Part shown: positions 1 to 8,850 of the stretch, one piece after another | Numbering within the stretch: position 1 is the first letter of the stretch | Layout: every line of letters starts with the position of its first letter | From: Microvirga soli | GTDB lineage: Bacteria; Pseudomonadota; Alphaproteobacteria; Rhizobiales; Beijerinckiaceae | Assembly (NCBI RefSeq): GCF_016734765.1 | Contig: NZ_JAERQE010000001.1 | Coordinates: 248,001-312,000 of the forward strand | Reading direction: 5' to 3' | Length of the DNA: 64,000 nucleotides | Notes under the pieces: generated by a model | The model's input: the letters and a program-made list of their open reading frames with translations, nothing else | What the model was told of the DNA's origin: nothing | Databases searched by the model: none | Position numbers and translations under genes: made by a program

Positions 1-19
1 CGGGATCGTGGCGGCGTTG

Positions 20-205
20 ATGAGCCAGGATCTGACGGAATTTTCCCGCAGGATCTCCCGTGAGAATCTGGGCCAGGTGCGCGCCCTGGTGGAGCAGTTC
101 GGCTACCGGCTCGTCGAAGGCTCGGAGGATGGAGACTTCATCGAGATCAACTTCCTCAGCCGAACGGCGCGCCCGCGCCTTCGCGTCGTCCATTCGGGAG
201 CGTGA
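20..205 (+). CDS. Short hypothetical protein at the left edge
   Basis: A 61-residue protein if the ATG at 20 is the start (MSQDLTEFSRRISRENLGQV). I do not recognise the family. The N-terminal half looks helical and amphipathic, and the C-terminal half is acidic then basic. The frame is open to the left edge, with an in-frame GTG at 8, and no clear Shine-Dalgarno precedes the ATG, so the gene may begin outside the window. It converges on the minus-strand DMT exporter with a gap of about 10 bases. Weak evidence: open frame, plausible composition and a clean stop. Confidence 0.45.
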   Translation: MSQDLTEFSRRISRENLGQVRALVEQFGYRLVEGSEDGDFIEINFLSRTARPRLRVVHSGA

Positions 206-214
206 GGCCAGCCT

Positions 215-1168
215 TCAGCCCTCAGGGCGAAACTTCCGCTCCATGGCGCGCACGCGCTCACGATAGGCCGTGTAGAGGCCGCTGAGCGCGATGATCCCGG
301 CCCCAGTAATCGTCCAGGCATCGGGAACCGAGCCGAACACCATGTAACCGAGGCTGCCGGCCCAGATGAGCTGAACGTAGGAGAAGGGCGCAATCGTCGA
401 CGCATTGCCGTGCCGGTAGGCGAGGACGATGAACCAGTGTCCGATGGCGAACAGCACTCCCATGCTCAAGCCCAGGCCGATCTCCATCGCATTCGGCGTC
501 TCCCAGTTGAACGGCATGAGCGCGCTCAGCACCACGGTGCCAACCAGGGCGGAATAAGCGAGCGTCGTAAACGCATGATCGCCCACGATCTTGCGGGTGA
601 CGACGGCGCCCACGGCCCAGCTTGAAGCAGCGATCATCGGCAGAAGGGCGGCGAGCTGGAACGCTCCCGTTCCAGGTCGAACGACGATCATGACTCCAAG
701 AAAGCCAACCGCTGCCGCACTCCAGCGACGCCAGCCGACCGTCTCGCCGAGGACGAGCACCGACAGGGCCATGATCAGGATCGGCGAGACGAAGAAGATC
801 GCCGTGGCATCGGCCACCGGCAGATAGGGCAGGCTCGCGATGAACAGGAGCGAGGAGCCCACCATGCCGAGTCCCCTGAGCACCTGAAGCTTCGGATTCC
901 GGGAGCGCAGGAGCGCCGGCCCGCCCTTCAGCAGCACGACCGGGATGATCACGAGCGCGAAGGTGACGTAGCGCATCCACGCCACCTCGGGCGGCGGCAG
1001 CGTGGTGGCCAGTTGCTTGGTGATCACGTCCGCCACCGAGAACACGATGGTGGAGGCGATCAGGAACAGGACACCCCGCAGCGGCGATGAAACCGGCGGG
1101 CTTGAGGGCTCCAAGGGAGGAGCGCTCACCCGAGAGGCGCTCACCCGAGCGGCGGGAGAGGAGGTCAT
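215..1168 (-). CDS. DMT superfamily (EamA) transporter
   Basis: A 317-residue inner-membrane protein with about ten hydrophobic segments after a Ser/Pro-rich cytoplasmic N-terminus of about 30 residues. The two five-helix EamA halves are visible, roughly residues 33-165 and 175-305. The family exports small metabolites such as amino acids or their analogues; no substrate can be assigned. ATG start at 1168. It is divergent from the MFS exporter at 1411 across a gap of about 240 bases that would hold both promoters. The family assignment is firm, the substrate open. Confidence 0.85.
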   Translation of the reverse strand: MTSSPAARVSASRVSAPPLEPSSPPVSSPLRGVLFLIASTIVFSVADVITKQLATTLPPPEVAWMRYVTFALVIIPVVLLKGGPALLRSRNPKLQVLRGLGMVGSSLLFIASLPYLPVADATAIFFVSPILIMALSVLVLGETVGWRRWSAAAVGFLGVMIVVRPGTGAFQLAALLPMIAASSWAVGAVVTRKIVGDHAFTTLAYSALVGTVVLSALMPFNWETPNAMEIGLGLSMGVLFAIGHWFIVLAYRHGNASTIAPFSYVQLIWAGSLGYMVFGSVPDAWTITGAGIIALSGLYTAYRERVRAMERKFRPEG

Positions 1169-1410
1169 GACGCGCTCAAAAAAGAGGCTCGCGCGGTGGC
1201 CGCGACGAGCCTGAGGGTCTCAAGTCTGGAGGATATAGCGGCTTATTCAATACTGTTTTCGCCAGCAGAGAAGTGCAAACTCAGCACACATCACATGCTT
1301 TGAGCGAATGGACGATGCGGTAAGCAGGCCTACACTTGCGCCAAGGGCATAGGATAGCGGAAGCTCAGGACGCTTATGCTGAGCCGGTCGGGCAGGCGCG
1401 GGAAGACCAG

Positions 1411-2646
1411 ATGACGGATGATTCGCTGGAGAAGCCGAGCCGCTTGTTGAGCGGAACACCGGCCTTTCGCCGCCTGAACCTGGCGCTGTTCGCCGCCGGT
1501 TTTTCCACATTCGCCATCCTCTACTGCGTTCAGCCCCTGCTGCCGGAATTCTCCCGCGAGTTCCATGTGAGCGCCGCCGTGAGCAGCCTGTCTCTCTCGC
1601 TCTCCACCGGCCTTCTCGCCGTGGCCATGCTGGTGGCCGGCTCCCTGTCGGAGGTCATCGGCCGCAAACCCATCATGGTGGCCTCGCTCCTGCTCTCGGC
1701 TCTGCTCACCCTTCTGTCCGCCCTGGCGCCCAACTGGACCAGCCTGCTCATGGCCCGGATGCTGATCGGGATCACCTTGAGCGGGCTCCCGGCCGTTGCC
1801 ATGGCTTATGTGAGCGAGGAGGTCGATCCGAAGTCCATCGGACTTGCCATGGGATTGTTCATCGGCGGCAATGCGGTTGGTGGCATGTCCGGGCGGATCA
1901 TCGGCGGCGTGCTGACGGATCTGGGCTCCTGGCGGCTTGCCATCGGCCTCATCGGCTGCATCGGTCTGGGTTCGGCTTTCGCCGCCTGGCGAAGCCTGCC
2001 GGCCTCCGCCCATTTTCAGCCGCGTCGGGCCCGTCCGGTGGATCTGGTGCGTTCCATGGGCGAGCACCTGCGGGATCCGGGCCTGCGCGCGCTCTTCGCC
2101 GAGGCGTTCCTCCTCATGGGCGGCTTCGTGACGCTCTACAACTATCTCGGCTACCGCCTGACGGAACCACCCTATTCCTTGAGCCAGAGCGCCATCGGGG
2201 CCGTCTTCGCGGCCTATCTGATCGGCACCTGGAGTTCAGCCTGGATCGGGGGCTTGGCCGATCGGCTCGGCCGCAAGCGGGTGCTCTGGGTCGTGATCGT
2301 CATCATGCTGGCTGGCGTGGCCCTGACCCTCTTCGACCATCTCCTGCTCATCATCGCGGGAATCGTCGCCGTGACGTTCGGTTTCTTCGGCGGTCATTCC
2401 ATCGCCAGCAGTTGGGTTGGCAGCCGAGCCGCGAGCGCAAAGGCGCAGGCCTCGGCACTGTACCTGTTTTGCTACTATCTCGGGTCCAGCGCGATCGGCA
2501 CCCTGGGCGGCGTGTTCTGGGCCCGTGCAGCTTGGCCTGGGGTCGCCGGCCTCGTGACCGCTCTGCTCGTCGCGGCCTTGGCTCTTGCCCTATGGCTGGC
2601 AACTCTCCCATCCAGCCATGGCAAAGCGAACGCCACCGACTCTTAG
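1411..2646 (+). CDS. MFS transporter, YnfM-like efflux type
   Basis: A 411-residue, 12-helix major facilitator protein. The loop between helices 2 and 3 reads GSLSEVIGRKPIM, the MFS signature, and the second half has GLADRLGRKR as its counterpart. The overall pattern resembles the drug/arabinose-efflux (YnfM) group of inner-membrane exporters. I chose the ATG at 1411, with GGAAG upstream, rather than an in-frame start 75 bases earlier, because the extra N-terminus lacks membrane-protein character. The substrate is unknown. Confidence 0.85.
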   Translation: MTDDSLEKPSRLLSGTPAFRRLNLALFAAGFSTFAILYCVQPLLPEFSREFHVSAAVSSLSLSLSTGLLAVAMLVAGSLSEVIGRKPIMVASLLLSALLTLLSALAPNWTSLLMARMLIGITLSGLPAVAMAYVSEEVDPKSIGLAMGLFIGGNAVGGMSGRIIGGVLTDLGSWRLAIGLIGCIGLGSAFAAWRSLPASAHFQPRRARPVDLVRSMGEHLRDPGLRALFAEAFLLMGGFVTLYNYLGYRLTEPPYSLSQSAIGAVFAAYLIGTWSSAWIGGLADRLGRKRVLWVVIVIMLAGVALTLFDHLLLIIAGIVAVTFGFFGGHSIASSWVGSRAASAKAQASALYLFCYYLGSSAIGTLGGVFWARAAWPGVAGLVTALLVAALALALWLATLPSSHGKANATDS

Positions 2647-2854
2647 TCCATCAGCGGTCGCTATGGTTTCTTTGGAATTTGGCAGATCTTTCAGGCTATT
2701 TCTACAAACTGTTACAATATAATTATAACGTATAAATAGGCTATATGCTCAAGCCTAGGCTACAATAATCGGTGTTCAACCATGTTGAACGTCTTATTGT
2801 TGCCCCATTAGCCTCCATTTTGCACACCCAACACAACGAACAAGGGAATGCATC
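2647..2854 (+). promoter_or_regulatory. AT-rich promoter and hairpin leader of the RlpA-like gene
   Basis: No gene. The stretch is far more AT-rich than its surroundings, especially 2700-2745, which carries TATAATTATAAC-type sequence suitable as a -10 region. Next comes a two-tier hairpin: inner stem GTTCAAC (2774-2780) / GTTGAAC (2784-2790) with loop CAT, outer stem ACAATAA (2762-2768) / TTATTGT (2794-2800). It lies about 55 bases before the GTG start and would be in the mRNA leader if transcription starts near 2750. Promoter role inferred; dyads read directly. Confidence 0.5.
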
Positions 2855-3244
2855 GTGGATCAACGCAAGGTAACGCTCACACTCGCAAGTTTGTTCATCG
2901 CCGGATCGGCTCTCTTCTCTGCCTCTGTCGCGCAGGCTGAGCCGGCCAAGACCTCCGGCAAGGTCCTTCAGAGCGGTCCTGCCTCCTGGTACGGACCAGG
3001 ATTTCACGGACGCAAGACGGCGAGTGGCGAAACCTTCAACACCAACGATATGACCGCCGCCCACCGCACTCTGCCCTTCGGCACGAAGGTGAAGGTGGTG
3101 AACAAGAAGACCGGCAAGTCCGTGGTGGTTCGTATCAATGATCGTGGTCCTTACGCCCATGGCCGCGTCATCGATCTCTCGAAAGCCTCCGCGCAGGCGC
3201 TCGGGATCTCGGGCGTCGGTTCCGTCACCCTCGCCCAGCTTTAA
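2855..3244 (+). CDS. RlpA-like septal ring / double-psi beta-barrel protein
   Basis: A 129-residue exported protein: signal peptide of about 28 residues ending near VAQA, then a double-psi beta-barrel domain. Diagnostic motifs are ASWYGPGFHGRKTASGE, AAHRTLPFGTKVKV and VRINDRGPY, as in RlpA, a lytic transglycosylase acting on peptide-stripped septal glycan. No lipobox Cys is seen, so it is probably periplasmic and soluble rather than a lipoprotein, and the C-terminal SPOR domain of full RlpA is absent. The start is GTG at 2855 with AAGGGA seven bases upstream; an ATG at 2848 is out of frame. Whether it is enzymatically active cannot be judged. Confidence 0.85.
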   Translation: MDQRKVTLTLASLFIAGSALFSASVAQAEPAKTSGKVLQSGPASWYGPGFHGRKTASGETFNTNDMTAAHRTLPFGTKVKVVNKKTGKSVVVRINDRGPYAHGRVIDLSKASAQALGISGVGSVTLAQL

Positions 3245-3294
3245 GCCAGGCAATTTTCAGACAAGTTCATTTCATCACCTAGTTATTGCGACCC

Positions 3295-3321
3295 ATCCTG
3301 GCCGGAGCTTCCGGCCAGGAT
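3295..3321. terminator. Strong hairpin after the RlpA-like gene
   Basis: A perfect 12-bp stem ATCCTGGCCGGA (3295-3306) / TCCGGCCAGGAT (3310-3321) with loop GCT, about 50 bases after the stop at 3244. The following sequence is only weakly T-rich, so it may terminate poorly or protect a 3' end. Confidence 0.55.
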
Positions 3322-3395
3322 ATTCATGGAACCGGGATGCCTTTCACCCGCTTTTCCCCAGTCACCTTTTCTCGAGAAGAGGCCTTAGGAAACGC

Positions 3396-4223
3396 ATGAA
3401 GATCGGCTCGCCGCTCGCAACGAAATCCGCTCTCCTGACCCTGCTGATGGCTATCGGTCCCATGGCTGCGGCGCAGACGGGGCGTCCGTGGGTCGACCCT
3501 CCCGGAGCGGGCTCAACGGTGCCATCCCAGGCCCCGGAACCTCAAGCTCCTGAACCGGGCAGGTCGGCTCCTGCCGCCCCACCCCAAGCCACCTCAGCGC
3601 CGCCCCCGGCACCCGCAGCACCGCCGGCACAGACAGCTCAGCCACAAACACCGATCATGCGGCCTGATGCGCCTGCGACCCGCCAAGCGCAGCAGCCCGA
3701 AGTGGCTCCCGCTCCAGCGGCTCCAGCCGCCCCGGCGCCCGTAACGACCGCGCGGCCCAAGCAGGATCCCATCGACGACAAGCGCGAGGCACGGGCTGCC
3801 ACGGCAAAGCGATTCGCCATCGATTACCTCGACTCATGGTCGGCCCCCAACGACACCGCTCTCGAATCGACGGCAGCCTTCTATGCGCCCCGCGTGCTCT
3901 TTCACGGGCGTGAGGTGACCATGAAGCGCCTGTTCGATGAAAAGCGCCGCTTCGTTAAGCGCTGGCCGGAGCGGGACTATCGTCCGCGCGAGGATGGAAT
4001 TGGCACGACATGCAATCCGGCAGGCGAGATCTGCACGGTGCATGCGGTGTTCGACTACACGGCGACCCATCCCCGGCGCCGCCGAGTGTCGCATGGCACG
4101 GGCGCCCTGCAGCTCGTCGTGCATTTCATCGGCGACAGACCCGTCATTGTTGCAGAACACAGCACGCTGCTCGGTCAGGAGCGCAAGCGAAACCTTGCCC
4201 TGGAGGGTGCCTCGAATGATTGA
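3396..4223 (+). CDS. Secreted Pro/Ala-rich protein with NTF2-like C-terminal domain
   Basis: 275 residues if started at the ATG at 3396, preceded by TAGGAA. A signal peptide (about residues 1-24, ending AAAQ) is followed by a low-complexity Pro/Ala/Gln linker to about residue 125, then a folded domain of about 140 residues beginning RFAIDYLDSWSAPND. The pattern of helix, YAPRVLFHG strand and terminal strands resembles the SnoaL/NTF2-like fold; that is a fold guess. Probably periplasmic or anchored through the extended linker. Its stop overlaps the ATG of the next gene by 8 bases, implying translational coupling and a shared envelope role. No specific function can be given. Confidence 0.7.
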   Translation: MKIGSPLATKSALLTLLMAIGPMAAAQTGRPWVDPPGAGSTVPSQAPEPQAPEPGRSAPAAPPQATSAPPPAPAAPPAQTAQPQTPIMRPDAPATRQAQQPEVAPAPAAPAAPAPVTTARPKQDPIDDKREARAATAKRFAIDYLDSWSAPNDTALESTAAFYAPRVLFHGREVTMKRLFDEKRRFVKRWPERDYRPREDGIGTTCNPAGEICTVHAVFDYTATHPRRRRVSHGTGALQLVVHFIGDRPVIVAEHSTLLGQERKRNLALEGASND

Positions 4224-5370
4224 CGAAACCAACACTCACGATTCCTCCACGGATCCGCGCCGCAATTGGACCCAAATGCGGGAAAGAATGCGCGAGACGA
4301 TCCATGCGGAGCTCGACAAGATCAACCCGACCGATGACTCCCGCCGCGCTCTGGAACTCATCATTGAGTCTTCGCTGCGCCCGTCGGAGGTGGATGGCGC
4401 GCTGAAACTCACCGTCATCGACCAGGACGGCAAGCCCCGGACGATCGAGAAGGACGGGCAGCAGAGAGAGTTCACCCTTCAGGATCTGCTGGAGGAGCTG
4501 CGCGGCCGATATGGCGTGCTGTTCAGGTCGGCAAAGCCCGAGTCGACCGCCCCTATGCAAGCCGAGCAACGTCCGGAAAAGCGTGAGAAGCCGCAGCGGG
4601 ACTGGCTCAAGCTGGACGATGGAGGGCAGAAGCCCGAGGTCGAAGCGTCGCCATTACGAGCAGAACCTGCTCCACTTCAGAACCCTCCCCTTGGAAAGCC
4701 ACGCATTCACGACTGGTCTCGCAACGCACTCAGCAGCTTCAAAATCTCTCTGGCACCAAAGCGAGGCTCGAAAGACGAGCCCGGAGACAAGGTCGCTCCG
4801 GCAGCAGCCGAGCATGAGCAGGTCGTCTTCGGTGGAATGCGCACGCGCTCCTGGGCACGTCCCGGCATCGCGTTGGGGGCGGTTGCGCTCGTTGCCCTTC
4901 TGGGCGTCGGCGCCTTCCTGTTCCAGGATGAGGAGACACCCGCTCCTCAGGCCAGCGCGGCAGAGTCCACGGTGGCCAGCAATGAAACGGCAAGCCCCCT
5001 CCAGGATCCCGAGCCCTCGACCACCGGCTCGACAACATCCTCCGCCTCATTGCGCGGGGTGCCGGACGTGATCGACACGGCCACCCTGTCCCTGAAAGGC
5101 GAAGTGGTGCGCCTGTTCGGCGTCGAGTGGGCACCGGGCGGCGGCAAGCCGGAGGAGCTGACCCGCTATCTCAACGGCCGCGAGGTGGCCTGCGAGCCGG
5201 CCGGCTCAAACGATGTCTATCGCTGCCAGGTCGGCAATCAGGATCTGTCGCGGGTCGTGCTGTTCAATGGCGGCGGACGGCCGACGAACGATGCGACGCC
5301 GGATCTGCAGGCCGCAGCCGACAAGGCCCGCGAGGCCAAGATCGGCGTATGGGGCAAGCAGCAGCCATGA
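4216..5370 (+). CDS. Membrane-anchored protein with degenerate SNase-like domain
   Basis: 384 residues, start ATG at 4216 inside the end of the previous gene. Order: acidic cytoplasmic N-terminal region of about 215 residues, one membrane helix (about 217-235, RPGIALGAVALVALLGVG), a Ser/Thr/Pro linker, then about 105 residues with the strand order of the staphylococcal nuclease fold (VIDTATLSLKGEVVRLFGVEW to the final AREAKIGVWG). The usual VRLxGIDxPE motif reads VRLFGVEWAPG, and the YGRxLA motif is replaced by YRCQVGNQDLSRVV, so I expect no nuclease activity. It probably acts as a periplasmic binding module, partnered with the overlapping gene before it. Confidence 0.7.
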   Translation: MIDETNTHDSSTDPRRNWTQMRERMRETIHAELDKINPTDDSRRALELIIESSLRPSEVDGALKLTVIDQDGKPRTIEKDGQQREFTLQDLLEELRGRYGVLFRSAKPESTAPMQAEQRPEKREKPQRDWLKLDDGGQKPEVEASPLRAEPAPLQNPPLGKPRIHDWSRNALSSFKISLAPKRGSKDEPGDKVAPAAAEHEQVVFGGMRTRSWARPGIALGAVALVALLGVGAFLFQDEETPAPQASAAESTVASNETASPLQDPEPSTTGSTTSSASLRGVPDVIDTATLSLKGEVVRLFGVEWAPGGGKPEELTRYLNGREVACEPAGSNDVYRCQVGNQDLSRVVLFNGGGRPTNDATPDLQAAADKAREAKIGVWGKQQP

Positions 5371-5372
5371 AA

Positions 5373-5400
5373 AAGCGGCCCCGCGTGAACGGGGCCGCTT
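5373..5400. terminator. Bidirectional terminator between the SNase-like gene and minE
   Basis: Perfect 11-bp stem AAGCGGCCCCG (5373-5383) / CGGGGCCGCTT (5390-5400), loop CGTGAA, A-run on the left. It lies two bases after the plus-strand stop and 20 bases beyond the minE stop, serving both converging operons. Confidence 0.8.
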
Positions 5401-5420
5401 ATCTCTCGCTGCACTGCATC

Positions 5421-5680
5421 TCAGGCGCGCGCTGCGACCGGGGCAGGGATTTCGATCTCGATCTCAAGGGTCGAGATGTCCGAATCGCGGTTCATCTTCA
5501 CCTGGACGTTGTCCTGCTCCACCATCACGTGGCGGCGGACGACGGCCAGGATCTCCTCCCGCAATTGAGCGACAAGATCGGGCTTGCCCCCGACGATGCC
5601 GCGTTCGTGCGCCAGCAGGATCTGCAGGCGCTCGCGCGCTACGGGCGCGGAGGTGCGCCGGTTGAAGAAACTCAGGAGAT

Positions 5681-5684
<4 letters not shown>
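5421..5684 (-). CDS. minE: Cell division topological specificity factor MinE
   Basis: 87 residues, the usual MinE length. N-terminal [28 protein letters not shown] carries the membrane-binding and MinD-activating segment; the C-terminal part is the dimerising topology-specificity domain ending in strands LEIEIEIP. MinE stimulates the MinD ATPase and sweeps the MinCD inhibitor off the membrane, restricting division to mid-cell. It is the last gene of minC-minD-minE; its ATG overlaps the minD stop by four bases (ATGA), which couples translation. Confidence 0.96.
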
Positions 5685-6496
<812 letters not shown>

Positions 6497-6513
6497 TGTC
6501 GTCTCTCTTTCTC

Positions 6514-7236
6514 TCAATCCATTGTTTTCAGGATGATGGAATCGCCATCCAGGTTCACTTGCACGGGCTGACCGAGGAACTTGCCACCCAGATCGTCAGC
6601 GGTCTTGTAGAGACCATCGATCGCAATCAATTCGGCCTCGAACTTGCGGCAGAAGATGCGAGCCTTGCCGTTGCCCGTGCATCCGGCAATCGCCCGGCCG
6701 CGCAGGGAGCCGTAGACATGAATCGAGCCGCCCGCGACGATCTCCGAGCCCGAGGCGACGGAGCCCAGGACCGTCACATCGCCTTCCGGGTGCAGGATCG
6801 ACTGGCCTGAGCGCACGGAGCCCTCGATGAGCAGCGACTTCTCCGGCACCGGCGCATCGCCGAAGGGCGAGCCCGCGGCCGCCATCGCGGCATTGGCTGC
6901 ATCCGGCACGTCGATATCGCCCGTGGGCTTTCCGCCGCTGATCTGCGGCGGCATGTCGGCATCGACGTTCTCGGGCGCGGCGCCCTCGAGTCCGATGACG
7001 CGGATGTTGCGCATCTTGAAGGCCGCGAGCAGGAACTTCAGCTCGGATTTCGACGGCTTCAGGGAGGATACATCGGCAATGATGGGACGCCCGGTGAAAA
7101 ATCCGGGAGAGCGCTCGGAGACGGCATCGAGATCCTCGAGCCAGTCCCTCAGCGGCACTTCGGGCGCGAGAACCAGGGCCATGAAGGACCTGCCGCGGAA
7201 GCGAAGAGACGGACGATTTCGAACGGCAATGGTCAC
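6514..7236 (-). CDS. minC: Septum formation inhibitor MinC
   Basis: 240 residues. The N-terminal domain (about 1-105) contains the FtsZ-antagonising fold (GRSFMALVLAPEVPL, ADVSSLKPSKSELKFLLAAF). A short Ala/Pro linker is followed by the C-terminal beta-helix (about 135-235) with repeating turns SVRSGQSILHPEGDVTVLGSV and GGSIHVYGSLRGRAIAG. MinC bound to MinD inhibits FtsZ assembly away from mid-cell. First gene of minCDE; the region upstream contains a TTAA-N7-TTAA CtrA-type site. Confidence 0.96.
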   Translation of the reverse strand: MTIAVRNRPSLRFRGRSFMALVLAPEVPLRDWLEDLDAVSERSPGFFTGRPIIADVSSLKPSKSELKFLLAAFKMRNIRVIGLEGAAPENVDADMPPQISGGKPTGDIDVPDAANAAMAAAGSPFGDAPVPEKSLLIEGSVRSGQSILHPEGDVTVLGSVASGSEIVAGGSIHVYGSLRGRAIAGCTGNGKARIFCRKFEAELIAIDGLYKTADDLGGKFLGQPVQVNLDGDSIILKTMD

Positions 7237-7617
7237 GGGAGTTCAGATTCCTTTAATGCCGTATGATTTCGACCGCTTATGGTTAACGGACGGTTAAAGG
7301 AGGCACCGAGGGCTCATAAATTTCTTAATGCCGCAGCCGAGCCGCAGGACAGCCCGTTCAGGATCCGAAAAGGAAGATAAGAAATTCAGCTCCTGCAAGG
7401 AATATAAAGATAAAACCTATCTCTTTTTGATTATTCTCTATCCCTTCATGAGTACTAATCCGGACGCAAAGTACAATTGACCATAGGTTTCACAAGAATA
7501 CGATGACCGTTCTTTCGTTTCGTTTTTCATTCCCTCACTTTTACTCAATTCATAATCCGTGAAAACGAAGCGATCGAATCGACGAACAGCCATAAGGCTC
7601 CTCCGGGGAGGACAAGA
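7237..7617. promoter_or_regulatory. Divergent promoter region between minC and the TAXI gene
   Basis: About 380 bases without a convincing gene. It must hold the minC promoter (minus) and that of the TAXI gene (plus). The minC-proximal 65 bases carry the CtrA-type site at 7283-7297. The TAXI-proximal part is AT-richer (7380-7570) and ends with the good ribosome site GGGGAGGA just before the ATG at 7618. Long minus-strand open frames entering from the right are shadows of the TAXI gene. Confidence 0.6.
7283..7297. promoter_or_regulatory. Candidate CtrA-binding site upstream of minC
   Basis: TTAACGGACGGTTAA, an exact match to the alphaproteobacterial CtrA consensus TTAA-N7-TTAA, 47 bases upstream of the minC start. 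CtrA is the cell-cycle master regulator of this class, and control of min genes by CtrA is, as I recall, reported in Sinorhizobium. Matched by eye; occupancy unknown. Confidence 0.65.
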
Positions 7618-8781
7618 ATGTCGGGTCGGTTTTCGGTTTTCTCTTTCATGCGCAGTCGTTTCGGTCACCCCTTTGCTCGGGCTGCCACTGTTGCAGCCTT
7701 CCTGATTTCCGGCGCGATCGCCGCATCGGCTCAGACGGCGCCGTCCTTCAACCCGTCCCGCGCCAATTCGGGCACGCTCGGGGTGATCTCGGGGGGTGCG
7801 GACGGCACCTACATCCGCATCGCGGCAGATCTCGCCAATGTGCTCGACGGCGAGGATCTGCGCGTGCTGCCGATGATCGGCCGCGGCTCCCTGCAGAACC
7901 TTCGCGACATCATGTTCCTGCGCGGCGTCGATATCGGCATCGTGCAGATGGATGCTCGCGAGCAGTTGAAGGCTGAAAAGCTGCAGGATAGCGCGGTCCG
8001 GCGCCTGCGCTTCATCACCCGCCTCTACAACGAGGAGGTGCACATCATCGCCAACCGGCAGATCACCGATATCCGGCAGCTCGACGGCCAGAAGGTCAAC
8101 ATCGACAAGGCCGGCAGCGGCACCAATCTCACCTCGCGCCTCATCTTCGAAAAGCTCGGCATCAAGCCAGAGGTCACAACCTTCGATCAGGCCTCGTCCT
8201 ATGCGAAGCTCAAGTCCGGTGAGATCCAGGCCGCCGTCTATGTGGCCGGGCGTCCAGTGCGCGCCATCGCGGAATTCCAAACCGACGGGCGCTTCCATCT
8301 TCTGCCGATTCCATTCGAGGGCGAGATTGCCGAGAGCTACTTCCCGGCGCGCTTTGCCAATGCCGACTACCCGCAGCTCGTCGACGCTGCCAAACCCGTC
8401 GAGACCCTGGCCGTCGGGAGCCTGCTGGCCGTGTTCAACTGGCCGGAAAACTCCGACCGCTATAACCGCGTGAAGCGCTTCGTGGATGCGTTCTTCTCCC
8501 GGTTCGACGAGTTCCTGCAGCCCGGTCGGCACCCGAAATGGAAGGAGGTCAATCTCGCGGCCGACGTCCCTGGCTGGGAGCGCGTGAAACCCGCGCAGGA
8601 TTGGCTGGATCGCGCCGTCGCGACCCGCAATTCCTCCCCGCAGGTTCAGAGCTTTGAGTTCTTCATGAACAACCGGGGGATCAACGTCTCCGCGCAGGAG
8701 CGCGAAGTTCTGTTCCGTGAGTTCCTGGCTTGGCAGGGCGACCGGGAGAAGGCGCTCCGGAAAGTGAACCGGCAGGACTGA
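7618..8781 (+). CDS. TAXI-family TRAP solute-binding protein (orphan)
   Basis: 387 residues with a signal peptide ending near SAQT (about 40). The mature protein has the TAXI-type periplasmic binding fold: LGVISGGADGTYIRIAADLA, DIGIVQMDARE, VNIDKAGSGTNLTSRLI, and EIQAAVYVAGRPVRAI at the second lobe. Such proteins deliver carboxylates or amino acids to a DctQM-type TRAP permease, but no permease gene lies nearby, so it either serves a distant permease or senses a ligand. The ATG at 7618 follows GGGGAGGA. A hairpin and then a secreted coiled-coil gene follow on the same strand. Confidence 0.88.
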   Translation: MSGRFSVFSFMRSRFGHPFARAATVAAFLISGAIAASAQTAPSFNPSRANSGTLGVISGGADGTYIRIAADLANVLDGEDLRVLPMIGRGSLQNLRDIMFLRGVDIGIVQMDAREQLKAEKLQDSAVRRLRFITRLYNEEVHIIANRQITDIRQLDGQKVNIDKAGSGTNLTSRLIFEKLGIKPEVTTFDQASSYAKLKSGEIQAAVYVAGRPVRAIAEFQTDGRFHLLPIPFEGEIAESYFPARFANADYPQLVDAAKPVETLAVGSLLAVFNWPENSDRYNRVKRFVDAFFSRFDEFLQPGRHPKWKEVNLAADVPGWERVKPAQDWLDRAVATRNSSPQVQSFEFFMNNRGINVSAQEREVLFREFLAWQGDREKALRKVNRQD

Positions 8782-8801
8782 CGCATCACGCAGGACCCAA
8801 A

Positions 8802-8829
8802 GCCGAAGGCTGCCCCTCAAGCCTTCGGC
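8802..8829 (+). terminator. Intercistronic hairpin after the TAXI gene
   Basis: Perfect 10-bp stem GCCGAAGGCT (8802-8811) / AGCCTTCGGC (8820-8829), 8-base loop, about 20 bases after the TAXI stop and 21 before the next ATG. No T-run follows, so a stability or attenuation element is as likely as a terminator. Confidence 0.5.
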
Positions 8830-8850
8830 GATAACAACAGGAGGTCCGAC

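Noticed and set aside
7438..8820. 460-codon open frame on the minus strand
   Set aside because: It is antisense to the TAXI gene, whose signal peptide, ribosome site and family motifs are clear; the minus product has no recognisable domain.
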